Assembly: GCA_036583965.1 (NCBI GenBank)
Contig: JAZBQD010000001.1
Location: forward strand, 27,066,597 to 27,130,596
Reading direction: 5' to 3'
Origin: Prunella strophiata
Lineage: Eukaryota; Chordata; Aves; Passeriformes; Prunellidae
DNA: 64,000 bases
Shown: positions 9,903 through 22,700 of the stretch, one piece after another
Position numbering within the stretch: the stretch's first letter is position 1
Layout of the letters: every line of letters begins with the position of its first letter
The notes under the pieces: generated by a model
Told to the model about the DNA's origin: nothing
The model's database searches: none
Seen by the model: only the letters and a program-made list of their open reading frames with translations
Program-made: the position numbers and the translations under genes

Positions 9903-12900
9903 AAAGGTAATTATGTTCTCTGAAATTTTGCTCAACTGCTGCTAATGGTAGGAGCAATGTGGACACAGTGAGTGTGCAGATCACAGCCAGGGTTCACTCT
10001 TCTCTGTTAACTCCACTGAATGGCAGATTTCAGTAGCTCTGATGTGGGGAAATGGCTCAAGCCAAGCAACAAGAGAAAGATGAGCACTCTCTGGATTATA
10101 GAACTTTTCAGAAAACCTGGGCAAGCGGTATCTATACTAATCCCACCAATAATGCATTTGATAAAGATCACAATATTGAAAGCTCTGTGGAAGGCACAGT
10201 GACAATAGTTAAAAAGCCAGAACTGATATTTATGTAAATTATGGTATCACACTGGAACACTACATCTTCAGATAAAAATTGTAAAGCAAACAAATCTGCC
10301 ACCCCTCCCCCAAAAATTAAGACGTAAAACTTCAAAGCTCCAGAACTTTTCACTGTTAGGAAAAAAACAAACAAGCAAACAAGCAACAACTGCTGAAAGT
10401 ATTTAGCTTTGACAGTTAAGATGAGATTTTTCAAGGAGTCCTAATGAATGCTCCAGCTGCATTTTGGATTAAATTAAGTGGCTAATTTATGTTGTGCTTC
10501 TTTGTTAGCTGCTAGTGATGGGCAAGCCCAGCAGCACGGATGCAGAACAGCATTAATGGACTTTGCATGACATGATTATTCACCAGTAAATGAGGCTGGG
10601 GACAGCCCAATACTGCTGTCACTTAAAGCTGTATTAAAGTGCCTGACATGGGCAAGTTTAACTAAACACTGAGATGGCAGCTCCCAGAGGGATCACTGGG
10701 AGTGTGTGGGTAGGAATGACAAGATTCAAACCAAAGCAGCTTTAGTCAGCAGTAGAAACTCCAAAATCAGCCAACTGACTTCTTAAAAAATTACCTATTA
10801 ACTTCCTTTCAAATAATTATAACTTCTCAGATGCTCCTGGGGTTTATTTCTTCCTTCAGAAAGCAAACTGATCTCCTTACTCTTTGCAAGGCTTAACACA
10901 AGAGACTGAGTACAAATGTCAAAGTCAGTCAGTATTTTCTCAGACACCTTGTTCCCAGTTATGGCTAAGACTCTTCCATGCTGAATAAAAACAATAAATT
11001 ATAGGAAATAAAATATGAAAGTGAACTGCAGGCACTGTGCTTGTTCCCAGTTGATCAGATTCCTACTCAAAAACAACAAACCCGAGAGGAAAATACTGCA
11101 CTCCAGCTATTACTGGATCAGTCTGCATCTTTTATTTTAGTTTGAGGTCAAGACAAATATATATCTCTATATTTGCAGTGTCAAACCCACATTGTCTGAA
11201 CAACACCTAACACTTGGCACAATAAACTCTCAGGAGCATTGAACACTTATTGTGCTTAATGTCCTGGACTCTCACTCAGGCTCCCACATGCTACATAAAG
11301 CAAATAAACAGCTGAAAGGATCTAAAACATTTGAGGAAAAGCAGAGATACATTAGTCTTTCCACCTCAAGCTCAGTGGGTATTTGCTGGGATGTACTTCA
11401 CACAGATAGAGTTTCAAGTTCAGAGAAAGCTGACTGGAAGATAAAAGGTCCTGATAACCTTCAAAGCTCTGCATTGCTGTTGAAAAATGCTCACTTCCCA
11501 CAAAAGTCTCCAATGGATTAGCAGCTTTGTGGTGTGCCAGCCCTCCCCACGGCCTTTCATTATATTTCATAGCCACTTAAGCCTTTTCCTAATAAAAAGG
11601 CAATGCCAAGGGTGAGATTATGAAATACCCCAAAGTTAAGTTGATAACAGTTTAATTAAATGTTGCTCCCTAACAACATTTCTGGCATGGTTCTGGCAAT
11701 AAAAAGGAAAAGTGAATGTTGCAATTGCTTCCTTTGCTTTTCCCATGACACTGCCTTTCAGAGCATGCTGCAGAAGGTCTGGTTACATGACATAGTTGCT
11801 AAATTCAGTTTTACACTGAGCAAAAAGAATTCATTTTAACTTTGGGTTTGGTGTGGAGAAGGCTCTGTATGATCAGATTTTGTCTGTTGCTTTTTAATTA
11901 AAATAATAGGGACAGGTCCTCAAAGGGAGTAAGCAAGCATAGCTCTGTTGAAGTGAGTATTTTCCAAGCCTTCCCTCAAAGTCAACAGCAAAAACTTCCT
12001 ATTAAATCCACACTGTGCTTTCTGTGGAGATGCACATCTCCCTACAGAGGAAGTTCATGGCACTTATAAGCAGGATTCATTCACTTAATCAAGACAATAA
12101 ATGCACATTTCTCTTCTGTAGTGATTCTTTTGGCTGTTGCTTCAGTCCTTCATGGTGCATGTAATGCCTCTAAGTGCCACAGCTGTGCTTTCACCCTACA
12201 AGTCACCTGTGATGGATAAGCAGATAAATGGTCTCCTAGTATCTTCTCTATGATAACTTCTTCTACTATATTTTTTATATACTATATTTTTTCCATATGT
12301 AAACCAACTCTGATTCAACTTCAGCTAGGAAATTTTACTTTGATAAGGGCTTGGGGTCAGTGCCCCATCATCTGCTGCTGTTGAAACAGGCAATGTGTGT
12401 GACATGTAGCAAAATGCAGAAAAGCATCAGCTATTTTCTGTGGAAGACATGGAGAGGAGTGATTAATTTTACACTGCCCCTTAAAACTGGACTGCTCTTA
12501 GTGGCTGTGAATATGACACAATAATCATACATCCTTCTAGATGACTTTCAGCACAATTATCCTTTACAACACGCCAAAATGAGGATACACTTAGATTGTG
12601 TTAAATCAGTAGTACATGAGGGTATTTAGGAGTTTTACCAGGGCAAGCTTGGATTAACTAAACTAAATTTAAAAAAGACATAATGTCACAGGAAATTAAA
12701 TAAGGAAAAAAGATGAGTTAATTTTCAAAAATAAAAATGTCAATAAGAATATATACAAAGAACACCTGATCACATGAGAAGCAAAATTAATTAAATCCCA
12801 ATGTGACACTTTGCCATGGCACATTTACTAGGCAGTGTACAAAGCCATGAACTCTGACTCAGACATCCCATATCACATCCAGAACAGCCAGAAAAAACAT

Positions 12901-15554
12901 TTCTCACGTCTGCAAAAGCAGCAGCTTGCAGCAGTCGTTCATGGCATCATAGATCTCACCCACACTGGAGCAACCTTCACTCCTCTCCTGATCCATAAGG
13001 CACATTTTATTGATGTTTCTCCCCAGACCAACACTCCTGGTCTGACTCAGCTGCAGCACTTACTGATTTGTCTCCTCAGCAAAACTCCTGGCTTCACTTT
13101 TGCCATGAGAACCATCATTCCCAGACTTGGCTTTTAGGTAACAACAGGAAACAACCCCTTTTCCTCTACAGCAACAGAATCACAGCGTTCCATAGGACCA
13201 CTGCTGCCTTTTCCAGCTGATTACACTGCCTCCTAACCAACAACTGAAGGGGTTTCTTTTCTTGAAGAGGTACTGGACTATCCCCTGTTTTTAACTTTAC
13301 CTTTCCTGCCTACATCAGCTCCTGTCTTAAATGATCTGGCATAAAAACACGGGTCAACAGGAGGGCTGACAGCATTTTACAACCCCGATCCGTGGCGCTC
13401 CATGCTGAGCAAACAGCACTGGGAAGCAATCCAGCAGACATGAGTGTTTTTCAGACACTACTTGTCTCCTCCCTAAAAAGCTGCAATTTAGCAGTAGGTG
13501 CAGAAAGGCACAGCAGCAAAGAGAAGGGCTCAGACACTTCATACACTGTATTTTGGACAATAGAACATTATTTCTTCATTGTATTCATAACAAATGCTCT
13601 TGAAAACACCAAGTGAAACACTAACAGCTAAACATAAATGGCATTTGATTATTTTATAAAGGTACCCCTGTGGTTTTGGACACAGCTTCAGTTGTTTATT
13701 TACCCTACACAAGACAGACTAGGCAGAACAGACACTGATGTGTGTGGCAAGTGGGTGAGCAGCTCAGCTCAGCTCCTGAGCACAGCACTTGTGCCTCTGC
13801 AGGCAGGTGGAGGAATGTCAGCACTGCTGCCACAGCAGTTCTCACACACACCTTGCTTTCTCCAGTAATGGACTGTTTGACTGGCTCATCTCAGGAGCTG
13901 AGGTCTTCCAATTCAGTGACATTGAACTAGTGAACTGCATAACTCCTTACCTGTGTGGTACTCTGGATTTTTAGAGCAGTGACAAACTTATTAACCAAGA
14001 ATTATTAAATCTACAGTAAGAAACCATTTTCCTCTGTAACACTTCCTAGTAGTAGACAACCTGAAGTGGTTCCTTTCTGCTTTCTGTTCCACAAAAAAAA
14101 AAACCCAAGAAGCAGAGCACTCACAACATGATGGTTCATATTAACAGCATTCTTAAGGAAAGGAACATTAATTTCATACATTGCTATAAATGTGCCTCGG
14201 ACAAAATGGGATGGATCATTGCACAACACATGATTAGATCATTGGAACGTAATAAGAAGTTGTGTGTTTGTGCATAACACAAACTGGAAAAAAAAAAGTT
14301 AATCTAATTAAATGTGTGTGTACATGCTTTAGTGAAAATAGAAAACTAGAAAAGGATTACAGAAATGATGGAGGAAACTATACACTGGCTAGCTGGTTCA
14401 GGTATTCACACAGACAAAAGGAATTTGGGAGATCAGAAATCTTCCATTTACAGCTCTTGAGTTGTATTTTTGTTCATGAAACTTTGGATTTTAGAATTGA
14501 TTCCTCTGACATTTTCTGTCATGAATTAAGATTTATTTTATCTTTTACAGTAACACATTTATACATTTACCCACTTACCAATTTTTCATAAGATATGGGG
14601 GCATTTGTCAGCATTTATCTTTCAATCCCCCACAGTGTAAAACATCTTTGACAGATGCAATGATACAAAGATGTGAATGCCAGATTACATAAAGAAATCA
14701 CAATAACATTATTCCTTGGGAATTATTATTAGAACTGTAAGTTAGCATCTATTGCGGCACCTGGGATATAAAAATATGGTTTTCATATATATTTTTAATC
14801 ACTTATATTCATTTCAGATACAATTCTGTCAACTTGTAAATGAAAATTATTATGTCATCTGAAATTGCTTTTGTTCACTAACTACGGCAAACAGTTGAAA
14901 GTCAGTTTTCCACCACAAATTTTATCGCACTGCACAAGAGAAATCTCACATTAATATCCAGGGCTGCAGCAGAATCAAATGCTTCAAAAAGACATAGATC
15001 TCTTCCTGGTTAAGGAGGCAAAATTATGGTCAAAATTCTCTGTTTCTTGTCCATCACTCTTTCAGTGAATTCATGCCCTCCTGCAACTCTGTTTCTGCTC
15101 TCACCTGTGCCCCAGTAACCAGCTCACCTTTCCATGAAATGAGGTGGAGTCACAGCCCTGCAGGGCAGCTCTGGCCTCTGACAGATCCCTCTGGGTTGTT
15201 CCCAACTAAATGGGTCAGGTATGAGCAAAGAGGGCAGAGCTATTTTACCAAATATTTCTAACAAATTGCAGGAAAAAAATTAAAAATACCACAAGCAATG
15301 AACCTAACAAATAACCTTGTTGTTAAAAGCACAAAAGGTTACCTTTGGTTTCCAAAATGGAAAGGTCTTCTGTGATTATTTTTTTTCTGTTTGGGTAAAT
15401 GAAAAATCTCACACAGTTGCATTCAGGCTTCTTAGTGAATAAAAGAACTTAATGCATAATCATTTGCTGAAGAAAATGAAAAATAAATTTAATGAAAATT
15501 TTGATGTCATTTTACATTCAAGTCAGATGACAGAAAGAAGTATCAATATTTGCA

Positions 15555-15591
15555 TTTCCTCTCTTATTACAAAGATAAGTAAGAGAGGAAA
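15555..15591. repeat. Inverted repeat, 12-bp arms with a 13-nt loop
   Basis: 'tttcctctctta' at 15555-15566 is the exact reverse complement of 'taagagaggaaa' at 15580-15591. Possible hairpin; no terminator or miRNA role is implied. Confidence 0.8.
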
Positions 15592-16559
15592 GTAAAAATG
15601 CTATCTAAAGAGGCATTTTAATTATGTTAAAGTTATTAAAAGTTTCACAGAGTTTATGTATTTGGAATATATAATGCAGCTAAAGCAATTTAATTATAGA
15701 CAATGTTAGAAAGGAAAAAAGCATAAGAGCAATCAAAACCCCATTTTCAGAGATTTTCAAAACTGAGGGTGGGAAGTCAATCCTGACTGTTAATCCACTT
15801 TTCATGTTCATGCTCCTCATTCAGGTTATTGCAAAAGTACATGTTAATAAAAGCACTTATGGAACAAAGTGTGTTTAAGTTGTTTAGTTAAAGCCAGGCC
15901 TTATTTTGATGACATTCTCTGAAGTCTGTAACTCTTTTACTAAGGCTCTTTGAAGAGGAGGCTGCATCATGGGAGCTGTATCAAACAAGATTGTTAAACT
16001 GCTCTGCACATCTTTGTGGCCATTAGAAATCTCAACACTTCCAGTTGTTCCTTTACATTTTTGCCTAAATACAGAATTTAATGTGAAAGCAGGTACTAGG
16101 TGAGAAATTCTCAGTATCACAAACATACAGTAAATAAGCAAAGGTGTCTAGAACAGAATAACTTCCTGGCCTTTCAGTTGTGATGATCTAAGCCAAAACA
16201 ATGGACTGCAGCTCATTACTTTTAGAACTTGCTTTTGCATAAAGCTGATAAAATATTGTACTGTAGGCCTGGATAATTACAAAGCTGCAGAGGGAAGTTT
16301 AGTTTAGAGTTATATCACATACTTTTTCTAGCAGTAAAATGACATAAATAAATAAGGACTAGCATAGCTTCAACGGGACAAGAAAAATAGGACAATCAAA
16401 ACTAAGACTAAATTCTTCTTTACTACCCAGAGCACAGCATTGTAAATAAGCAGAGAACTGAGTATCAATATGCAATTATTTGTCTGAATCACAAAATATC
16501 AAGTAGCAGAAAATAAATTATTCCAGAGTATTTCTAGAAAAATAACAGATTCAGCCATT

Positions 16560-16765
16560 TTATCTAGATATAAGGAAAATCTTTTACCACTAGAACAGTC
16601 AAGCACTGGAACAGGTTGCCTGGGGAAGTTGTGCAGTCCCAGGTTTTTATGATTAATCTGGATAAAGTCCTGAGCAGCCTGGTGGCACCTGAGTTGACCC
16701 TGCTTCGAGCCTCAGGTTAGAGACCTTCAGGTGCCACCCTGAATCATGCAGGGGTTCTGGGAAAT
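16560..16765 (+). mobile_element. CR1 LINE fragment, plus orientation (old)
   Basis: The sense CR1 landmarks 'agatataaggaaaatctttt', 'agcactggaacaggttgcct', 'ggggaagttgtgcagtccca' and 'gagcagcctggtggcacctg' occur in order. They are followed by a degraded 3' tail. The divergence from the usual consensus suggests an old copy. Confidence 0.8.
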
Positions 16766-19700
16766 CCATTTTACAAATACTTTTAAAGAAGGTAACTCAC
16801 AGGCACACCAACTACTGCCCTAAAGGGCAGAAGTTACAGACAACAGGGAACAGAAATAAAGAAGTACATGTGGGAGTACAATAAGTGGCATAAAGCAAAA
16901 TAAAATTTAAAAAAATAGAATTAGCACCTCCTTAAAGGTAAAAAGGCAGTAACTATTAAGTAATACTCTCACCTAAAAGGTTGGAGAAAAGAATTGGAGA
17001 AAAAAAAATTGTATGCTAGTAAATAATCTATTCTAGACCAAGAACCACTTCAAACATATTGCACAGGGAAACCAGTGCAAGAAGGCAGAGATAGAAAAGA
17101 GGGAAGGGATACTCTAAATTATTCTAACAAGTCTGTAGCTCCTTGTCCTGCAGGGGTTGCACAATTAACTAAAAGACAGTTGGGAGATAATAAACATGAG
17201 GTTGGCAAAAAAACCCTCTGAATAAACCGAAGGCTCTCATTTATTACTGAAATTATAAAAGAGGTTCTAGGCTCTAGCATAAAAGAAATAAGGAGTTCTG
17301 AATAATAGATGCAGGTGTTCATATATGGCCTTATGAATAATTCAGAAAATTTAACATTACAGACTTTTCTAAGGAAAGAAAGATAACATCAACACCAGAA
17401 GTTAATGGTGATACCAAAATAAGCAGGGATTGGGAGATGGCTGCAGAGCTGTGACAAAAGATGGGAGAGGAAAGGAAAACATCCAGAGGAAGTAAAGAGC
17501 TTAAAAGCTGTTCTTAAAAACAGTGACATGAGTAATGACAGGGAGAGAGACAGACTCCTTTGAGCAGCAGAAGTCTTTACAAGCAGGTTCATCAGCACAG
17601 CTGTGCTACCAACATGAGCATCCACAGTTTTTAGAACACTGAGAGCAAAAAAAAGGAAGGATAAGGTGAAGGTATCAAAGTGATTGAGCAAGCAATAAAG
17701 ATGACAAAAATTTTAAATTAAATAATTGATGGTACGCATCTTGGCACCATAAAATGAGGAGTATACAATGGGAGAAAAAGTAATGTTACATCATGGGGGG
17801 TATTATGGGAAGATCATTCCCTGATAAGTGAATCATATACTGCTAGCTTCATGAATTTTTATTAGCATGCTTTATTAATAGAAAAAAACTCTACAAATTT
17901 AAATTGAAGAAAGATTTAGGGAAATGGAGCATATTTTGGGGATTGGGGAGGCAGAGAATGAGCTTCTTAAAAAGTGAATGGTTTACCCACCACATTCATC
18001 ACAGTTCCAAAAGGGTAACAGACTACGTCCTATTTTTGCTGAATTAGCACCACCAGAAGCAGGAACACAGGCTGGACATCCAGTAAGGTGTCTGGAGCAC
18101 GTCTCAATTCTCAATTCACAAGGCATTTGCCATAGTAAGAGTTCTAGCTGCAGACTTTTAGGCAATTCTGAATTTTCTTTTCACAAGGACTGTTTGACTT
18201 TCAGTGAACATGGCTGAGCAGACTGAATGGGATGATTGCCAAACTGATTCATGGCCTACAGATGCTAAACCCAATCCACAAAGGTGTTGAGGCAATGAAA
18301 CCATCAAAATAGCTGACACATGGATACTAACACATCTTAAAAGAAAAAATTACAAATCACTTGAAAAAACAAGGCAATGTCATTACATTACTCACCTTTG
18401 AGGAAACAACTCCTGACATTAAAGTTGGATAAAGCAGCATCAGTGCTAAGGCATACATTTGAATTTTCTTTCAGCTGTACTCTCCACATCAATTGCATCA
18501 GAGTCAAGTAAGAATCTTTGAGCCAATACTGACAAGTAAGATATTGGCCATCCAGTGTAGTTTTCAAAAATCACCACTTGCATTCAGCAAAAAATAAATA
18601 ACAGAATTTCCATATTTTCCCTGAGGTTTAAATGAATATTTTTCACAGTTTTTTAGAACAAAAAACTTGACTAGAGCATGTGCTTAAAGTAATTTTTTGA
18701 AAAAAACCACATGAATACCTATTTAACTTCAAAGAAGCAGCATAATTTAAGACAATTACATCTACTTTTATATTTACAATTACATCTACATCTACTTTTT
18801 CTCCAGTTCACCTTTAAGTAACTTTATGAATAAATTTAAAGTGACTTGGATTTGTTCTATAGGATTTCTATAGGATTCACTCACCTTTCTCCCACCAATG
18901 GATCAGTGATCTTATTTCAAGACAGGATTCACTACTTAATTGAAAGAATGAGATGCTCTGGTACCACCTTACCTTGAAAAGAGACTCCATCAGGCAAGAG
19001 AAATTTTTAAAACACTGCTAGATAGATTCACAAGAAAAAACTGACTGAAATAAAAAATTCAGTTGTTGTTTGTAATTATCTCTTTTTCATTCATTAAACA
19101 AACACTCAACCAAGGCCACTTTCTTGGTTTTGACTTAAGCACGTTACCTAAAGTACAGAAGCATAAAAAATCTTCAGGTAGCAAAATTCAGCAGAAGCCA
19201 CAGTCTCACACTCTCACTGAGGCAAGTTGTTAATTTGAGTTTAATAAATTCTTATATTTTATGATACACTTCCTAACAATGCACTATGTGCAACTGTTCC
19301 CAGCTCAACAATTTGTAGGGTCTACTCTGTCAGTCCACTGTCATGTACAAAACTCTGCAGCCCAGCTGGCTTTGTATTCAGTGCACAGACTCTACTTCAC
19401 AGCCTCAAAGAAAAACATGGCACAGAAGACATCCAGACTTTTCTCATCAGCAGCAAATCGTCCTTATCTTGAAAGCAAATTTAAATTATTTGAATGAGAG
19501 TAATGAGCACAGTGTAGAATAAACACAGAAAATTATGTATCTGGTATTTTTCATTAATATCCTATGCATGTATGTATTATAGTGATAAATACATATTTTT
19601 GTTTTTCTAAAGCTGATTAACTGTATTTAACACTGCTGTATTCATTTTCTGAGCATTCATATTTTATGAGCTGGTAAAGTTAGTGTATATTGTGATTTCC

Positions 19701-22700
19701 ATTTTTCAAATGCTGCATCACTTCTGGGTACAGGAGAGGGCATTATGATAATAAATGATTAAAACTTCAGTGTGTGCACGCTGCACTCTCCCTTACAGCT
19801 AAATAGAGCAGTTTGTGACACAACTGTTTTGTAGTCACTGCTGTAAACCAACACACTTAGAGTAAGTTCATTGATCAGTAGATTTATGAAACTAACACAA
19901 AAAGAAAGTCCACATGGATACATAAAAAAAGAAAACAATCAGGAAGGTACAAAGGTAGAAGAAGAATGGAAGTTCAAGAGAGGAAACAAAGATACTCCCA
20001 GCTTTGCACAATTGCACCACATTGCTTGTACATACTCAATTTTGTAACTACTGTTGAGAGATTTATCTAGTTTTTTAGATTTAGGTAATTTGGATCCAGT
20101 CAGGAAAAGGACAGGCTCACTTCACATGTCAGTCTAGTCACACACTGGATGCTGATTTCAGGCTCTGTACATTATATTAGAAATAACATACATGATACCA
20201 AAACATCCACTGACTTTCACATGTTTTAGTCAGAAATCAAGAGCAACACAAAACCAACTCTCATTAAGTCCAACTGCAATTTTGAAAATAGACACTCAAC
20301 TAACACTGAAAACACCCAAAGCCTTTGCAGGCATCAATTTTAAGTACTCATGGCTTGCACTGAGATACTCAAGTCTTCACAGCACTGAAGAACTTTATCT
20401 TGTGGCACAGGGGATTGGCAAGAGCTGGAAGTGCACGAGGGAGGCCAGGCTTAGGCAGGCAGCCACCAGCACTGCCCTGTGGAAATGCATCAGCTGGCTT
20501 CACTCTGTGCTCCTTGCATTACTTAAAACCTTGAACTTTGGGTGAATAAGGTCATTATTGCAATGAAGAAACAACTTAAACTCCTAGCAATCAACAGGAA
20601 GCTGTGGGAAGCTACTAATAGAAGTAGTAAAGCTCTCAATGGCAAATAAACTGCTTTTTCTCTCAGTTTTATCCCCTCTATAAACTGCTTGCTCCAATTA
20701 ATTTTGTCTGGCTCTTCTCTGTTACTTTGTATTTCATTATTGAACTGTGAAGACCCTAAACTGTATTAGTTAATTCTGCTGAGAACTAATATATTGTCCA
20801 TTTTGTGCTCCTCCATTACCAGGTTATTTTTGTATTTCCATTTTTTATTTTCTATTTGAATGTGAAATGCAAATACCAAGAGACGTAAAAAATAACCACA
20901 GAGTAATACTACATTACAATAGAGTTTACTTGGTAAAGTAGGCATGGAGTAGTACATAATAACTTAGCACAAAAATAAAAAGATCATATTAATTCATATA
21001 ATTACAGGATGACTGATGCAATAGATATAAATGCAGTGAGTAAATTACATGAACATGATCCAAAAGGATCTGGATCCATAGTAAACGAAAATACCTCATG
21101 GCAACTTATTTAACCATTCAAAGAAGAAAAGGCACCAGTGGTAAACAAAAAAGTCCATTTGTCATCTGAATGTAACAGTTTACAAGCAATTCTGAGATTA
21201 TTTCCACTGTTAAGAACTGAGCTATACAAGAACACCACCTGCACACTCATTCACAGGATTTGGTTTTCCCTCTTCCTTTTGTGCTGCTCACACTTGTGTC
21301 CCAGATAATTGCTGGCTATTAAATCTGAAGACACCCTGGGCCACTGGACAGAGTGTTTTTCAGCAGAATCACGCTGGAAATGAGAACAAACTGATGCTGA
21401 TTGGAACAGGAAATGATCATGAGACAATTTTCAATTACAATAAAAATATCTTTATTAGAAACTGTCAGCCAGAGTAGGAATATCTCTGTGCTTCTCCACG
21501 TGCCAATATCCTACAGCTCCTGCAAAAGAAGAGAAAAGGCAGTGCATGAAACAATAACTTAGTGCTCTACACAGCACATTGCCAATTTTTCCACACTGCT
21601 TACCCTTCTCCTCTGCTTCCAGCAATTACTGGCAGGACACAGTCTCTACTCATTCTAGGCAGGACACAGAAGGACAGAAAAAGATTTAGTTCACTGTCAA
21701 AACCATTGATTTTTCTATACAACTGTAGTTTGCATTACAAGTGTACCACTGCCATGGAACATCTATTGAGGTACTTACGTTCTGCTCTCCAAATCCTTGC
21801 ATCATTTACTGAATGAGCCTTGACATCTGGGTAGCACCTCCAAGCAGCAAAAGGGCAAAGGAGCACTGATTCACTGTGGCTGCACAACCATGGTGCAGGT
21901 CAGGTGTTTGCAGCCTCTCCTCCTGTGTCAAGATAACCTCAACACACAGTGAGCATCCCTCTACTAATAACAAATCCCTCCCACCCCAAACAACAGATCC
22001 CAAGTTCTCACAGACATGTCCAGATGGTACTCACTGCTTTGAAGCCTCCTCCCAGTCCTCTCCCAACTGGAAATATGAAGTGTCACGGGGCAGATCTTGT
22101 GGCAGCTGTCTGTAGCACCACCTCTGACACGTGGATCTCACCTTTGCCCTGCTAGGCTTGTTTCAGCAGTGTACAAGTTACTGTCTACATATTTTTGCAT
22201 CTGGTTAAACTGCAAGTGAGCCCAAACAAAGGCCAAGTCTCAGCACTGCAAGTCCTCTAATTGCATTAGCACACCGTTGTGTCACTTTTAACAATTCCTC
22301 AGGCTCAGTGCAGCATTTACCTAAATACCATATTCAAAATGCAGGTTACAGGACTCACTGGGTATAAGGTCACATTTAAATACACAGCTGTCTGCTCAGT
22401 GCTGAAGCCATCTAATTACCTGTATGTCATGATAAAAAGTGTTTAACTCTGAGGCACACCAGCTGTGCATGAGCTGAGGGCACATACCTAATCCCAACCA
22501 GAATGTATACATAGTATGTGTATGTAGAGGCAGGACACAGCAAAGCCCCTCTGTGAGCAGATGAGATGCTGTATCCTCAGCTGAAGTCCAACCTGGAAGC
22601 CCATGCCCCTTCTCCCTGAGGTGCCAAAGTTTTTGAAACTGGCACGATGAAGAAGAGGCTTGTACCTGGCACTGGGAAGTACATGGAAACTTACCTGGAG

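Larger units (their letters stand above)
9290..16559. other. Intron stretch without recognised genes
   Basis: AT-rich intron with an interrupted (CA)n run near 9885-9902 and a short hairpin at 15555-15591. Open frames up to about 109 codons occur but have no recognisable domain and no convincing splice context. Confidence 0.5.
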
